Made by a program: the position numbers and the translations under genes
Origin: Enterocloster bolteae
Lineage (GTDB): Bacteria > Bacillota_A > Clostridia > Lachnospirales > Lachnospiraceae
Reading direction: 5' to 3'
Assembly: GCA_021769025.1 (NCBI GenBank)
Contig: JAETTS010000228.1
Span: 1 to 5,039, forward strand
Length of the DNA: 5,039 nucleotides
Notes under the pieces: model-generated
The model's database searches: none
What the model was told of the DNA's origin: nothing
Seen by the model: only the letters and a program-made list of their open reading frames with translations
In this document: piece by piece, positions 4,688-5,039 of the stretch
Position numbering within the stretch: position 1 is the stretch's first letter
How the letters are laid out: every line of letters begins with the position of its first letter

Positions 4688-5039
4688 ATGGAAGGGGTTC
4701 ATAAAGGGGAACAGGACCAGTATGAGAAGATGACGACTGCGCCGGTGGCAGGGCTTATCCTGTCCCTGGCGCTGCCCAGTATTGTGACGATGCTGATTAC
4801 CAGCGTGTATAATCTGGCGGATACATTTTTTGTTGGCAGGCTTGGCACCAGCGCTACGGGAGCAGTAGGGGTGGTGTTTTCCATTCCTATGATCCTCAAT
4901 GCCCTTGGGTTTTTAGTGGGAACAGGGGCATCCAGCCTGATGTCCAGGTTTCTGGGGGCCAAGCAGCAGAAGGAGGCGGAGCGGGTCACCAGCACCGGGT
5001 TTTTCTTAAGCTTTTTCTTTGGGCTTTTGGTGGCTTTCA
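4688..5039 (+). CDS. MATE-family multidrug/sodium antiporter, N-terminal part (runs off window end)
   Basis: About 117 residues are present of a family usually near 450, and the frame is open to the last base. MATE proteins are twelve-helix membrane exporters that expel cationic drugs and other organics in exchange for Na+ or H+. The first helix region contains LALPSIVTMLITSVYNLADTF, followed by VGRLGTSATGAVGVVFSIP and a stretch with VGTGASSLMSRFLGAK. These conserved N-lobe patterns (P..I..L....Y...D...VG, then G..SS..SR.LG) are typical of MATE proteins. The start is uncertain: ATG 4688 is 11 bases after AGGGAG (4671-4676), while in-frame GTG 4685 is eight bases away. A four-codon ORF, ATG GCT GTG TGA (4677-4688), overlaps the ATG. 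The gene lies 107 bases after the ABC operon on the same strand, which suggests a related efflux role. The family is secure; the substrate cannot be inferred. Confidence 0.9.
   Translation, partial: MEGVHKGEQDQYEKMTTAPVAGLILSLALPSIVTMLITSVYNLADTFFVGRLGTSATGAVGVVFSIPMILNALGFLVGTGASSLMSRFLGAKQQKEAERVTSTGFFLSFFFGLLVAF

Noticed and set aside
4699..4995. Minus-strand open frame over the MATE gene
   Set aside because: It is a shadow opposite a recognisable MATE N-terminus with no start signals.

Overview
The window looks like a drug- or toxin-efflux locus from a Gram-positive anaerobe of the Clostridia, most likely a Lachnospiraceae relative. This is inferred from strong AGGAGG-type ribosome binding sites, non-AUG starts, a very AT-rich leader (about 23% GC by hand count over bases 1-295) next to genes of roughly balanced composition, and the general look of the proteins. 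No genus can be assigned from the sequence alone.

Layout, all on the + strand. Bases 1-295 hold no gene that I can support. They contain an inverted repeat (54-75), a perfect 12-bp palindrome (126-137), a likely sigma-A-type promoter (142-170) whose -10 box lies inside a second perfect 12-bp palindrome (161-172), five tandem 15-bp repeats (191-265) and a strong Shine-Dalgarno (280-287). Next come a MarR-family regulator (296-805, GTG start), ABC exporter half-transporter A (802-2541, TTG start) and ABC exporter half-transporter B (2538-4580, ATG start). Both junctions are 4-bp stop/start overlaps, so the three genes read as one translationally coupled operon. After a 107-base gap with its own possible promoter and a weak hairpin, a MATE-family efflux gene begins at about 4688 and runs off the window end.

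How they work together: the two ABC proteins carry complementary ATPase sites. A has Asp for the catalytic Glu and Gln for the switch His, while B has the canonical residues. This is the signature of a heterodimeric exporter of the TM287/288, BmrCD or LmrCD kind. The MarR protein is probably a ligand-responsive repressor of the operon, and the palindromes at the promoter are the obvious candidate operators. The MATE protein would add an ion-gradient-driven exporter to the ATP-driven one.

The most unusual feature is at the N-terminus of half-transporter B. From residue 3 to 68 it consists of eleven consecutive hexapeptides with Lys at position 3 of every unit and usually Glu at position 6. They are encoded by an 18-bp/36-bp minisatellite with one nearly perfect 36-bp duplication. 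No wholly new multi-gene system is evident; the novelty lies in this repeat, the repeat-bearing leader and the start-site arrangements.
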